From contig NC_080677.1 of assembly GCF_030445035.2 (NCBI RefSeq), positions 108,803,263 to 108,867,262 on the forward strand: DNA of 64,000 bases, given 5' to 3'. Within the stretch, counting starts at the first letter, position 1. Every line of letters begins with the position of its first letter. The notes beneath the pieces were generated by a model. It was not told the DNA's origin and made no database searches. It was given only the letters and a program-made list of their open reading frames with translations. Source of the DNA: Dasypus novemcinctus. Its lineage: Eukaryota > Chordata > Mammalia > Cingulata > Dasypodidae. Below, one piece after another: positions 62,670-64,000 of this stretch. The translations under genes and the position numbers were made by a program.

Positions 62670-63363
62670 TAATCTCCTGTTCTTCACTTTTACTCGAACA
62701 GAACCAAGACATGGTTTTGAATATACAACTCTTTATAATGTCAAAAGTCAATTTTAATCCCTTTCTGTGTCGCATGACATGTAGGAGGGCCTTCTCCGTC
62801 AGGCCAAGGGGCCTCCAGGGCAGTGTTACCTTGGTGATTTCACTCTGGTCCTGGGTCCAGCTCTAGTTTTTCAGTTCAGAAGCTTGATATTTTTAGTGTC
62901 CATGTTGATTGGACTCAGGCATGCTGACTCACGCTTACAGAGCTCAGAAAAGGCCGATGATAAAATCTGAATACGAATTTGTTAATTTACATCAGGGCAA
63001 GTAACTGTTTAGTGGATTGAATCCTCACGTTGGCTGAACAGTACATTCTTTCCCTGTAGGCAAGATACATGGAAGCCAAATTATAATCAGAAGGTTGCTT
63101 AGTGAGCGGGGCGTCAGAGCAAGGAAAGTTAATTACAGTCTATGATTAGAATTTTAATGGCATTCAGCACTAATAGCATGATGTTTCCAATTCTACAACC
63201 AGAACACACCTGGCAGTCAGCCAGCTGGTCACTTGTGCTGGCCAGTCAGGGCTGCCTCAGACTATACAGTGCCTCTTTGGGCATGGCAGTGGCTGCGTCT
63301 GTGACTTGCCTTGGAGCTGATTCCATTTGTGAACCTCACTCTCTAACCCCTAGATTGAGCTGG
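62670..63363. other. Downstream intergenic, nothing recognised
   Basis: No gene or repeat recognised. CPA5 is not reached within the window. Confidence 0.5.
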
Positions 63364-63371
63364 TCCTATAG

Positions 63372-63560
63372 CAGGGATTCTTAACCTTTTTTGTTGCACA
63401 AACCCCTTTGCCAGGTGAAAAGCATGAACCCCTTACTAGGTCCACACTATACTGTGCATTGTTTAAATAATATATCACAGCCACACCAATATATCCCCAC
63501 AATAATAATGTTTTTTTGAATTTCAGTTCAAGCTCATGGACCCCTTGTTAAGAACCCCTG
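63372..63560. mobile_element. Non-autonomous hAT element (MITE) with 8-bp TSD
   Basis: 189 bp bounded by inverted ends CAGGGATTCTTAACC and, on the right, GGTTCTTAACC-type sequence in reverse (GTTAAGAACCCCTG). It is flanked on both sides by the perfect 8-bp duplication TCCTATAG (63364-63371 and 63561-63568). CAGnG ends and 8-bp duplications define the hAT superfamily. No transposase frame. Confidence 0.9.
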
Positions 63561-63599
63561 TCCTATAGATTCCTTAAGGAGAAGATTCCTTAAGCAAGT

Positions 63600-64000
63600 C
63601 ATAAGCATACAAAGAAAAGACCAGTACCTGTGACTATAATAATATAGAGAGCTTTTGCACATTAAAAGACACCATAAAGAAAGTGGTAAAACAAGCTACA
63701 GACTTGGAGAAGATATTCACAAAATCCATAATACACACGACAGCCAAAAGATGTATAAAATACTCCTACAAATTGAAAAGAAAAACACATTCCTATAGAA
63801 AAATAGGCAAAAGATGTGAGCAGGTATTTTACATCAGAGGAAATAGGTAGATCTGCTAAACATACGAATTGATGATTAGTGATCTAGGAAATAAATATCA
63901 AGACAGCAATGAAATATTTTATACTCATTCAATTTACAAAAATCAAAAAGTTGGAGGGAATATAGATGACAGGATCTCTTATACATTCCTTTTGGAAGTG
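63600..64000 (+). repeat. L1 ORF2 C-terminal region, sense, cut by window end
   Basis: 'acattaaaagacaccataaa', 'tacagacttggagaagatat', 'aaaataggcaaaagatgtga' are typical of the last part of L1 ORF2 in sense orientation. Stops interrupt it. It continues past the window. Confidence 0.7.

Noticed and set aside
1-64000. CRISPR array, phage, operon or bacterial system
   Set aside because: All coding evidence is intron-split mammalian genes with GT/AG splicing. The only regular arrays are simple repeats and the SINE VNTR.

Overview
This is a mammalian nuclear window, most likely from the nine-banded armadillo (Dasypus) or a close xenarthran. The lineage call rests on about a dozen copies of a tRNA-derived SINE that I recognise as the armadillo DAS family, in both its long (about 380-430 bp) and short forms. 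One of these is a young copy with an intact Pol III A/B box, an A tail and a target-site duplication. The exon-intron genes, TATA promoters, AATAAA signals and layered L1, HAL1, MIR, L2, CR1/L3, MaLR and hAT relics are all typical of a placental mammal.

The window holds two complete protein-coding genes, both on the + strand and head-to-tail. They are CPA2 (pancreatic carboxypeptidase A2, start 10027, stop ending 36654, 11 exons, 417 aa) and CPA4 (carboxypeptidase A4, start 38191, stop ending 61527, 11 exons, 421 aa). The order matches the mammalian CPA2-CPA4-CPA5-CPA1 cluster (human 7q32), so CPA5 is expected just beyond the right edge. I placed every coding exon by reading frame and GT/AG boundaries. 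The two genes have the same splice phases and the same length for eight of eleven exons, as expected for tandem duplicates. Both encode a signal peptide, an activation (pro) domain and an M14 metallocarboxypeptidase domain. All zinc-binding and catalytic residues are present (His69, Glu72, His196, Arg127, Asn144, Arg145, Tyr248, Glu270 in mature numbering). CPA2 has both family disulfides. CPA4 has lost the second pair.

Layout: 1-9.6 kb is intergenic and repeat-rich (L1 3' end, DAS SINEs, an antisense MaLR LTR, an antisense HAL1-like element, L2). CPA2's TATA promoter lies at about 9.86-10.0 kb, with clustered E-boxes. CPA2 introns 1-9 are modest in size; intron 5 carries a striking CpG- and G-rich block. 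Intron 10 is 11.8 kb and mostly a decayed antisense L1 (26.2-33.5 kb) with nested SINEs, one of which contains a 20-bp-unit VNTR. CPA2 ends with a very short 3'UTR. After about 1.5 kb comes the TATA/AP-1 promoter of CPA4. CPA4 intron 4 holds a second antisense HAL1-like element, intron 7 a DAS SINE inside old L1 3' sequence, and intron 10 a MaLR LTR split by a LINE 3' end. CPA4's 3'UTR ends near 62.65 kb. It is followed by a small hAT element with perfect 8-bp duplications and the start of another L1.

The two enzymes act in parallel rather than as an operon. CPA2 is expected to be made by pancreatic acinar cells as a trypsin-activated digestive zymogen. CPA4 is expected to be a more widely expressed secreted processing peptidase. 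I found no RNA gene, CRISPR array or new coding system. The most interesting non-coding signals are the intron 5 CpG/G4 block, the VNTR-bearing SINE, the ORF1-only HAL1-like pair and the CPA4 cysteine changes.
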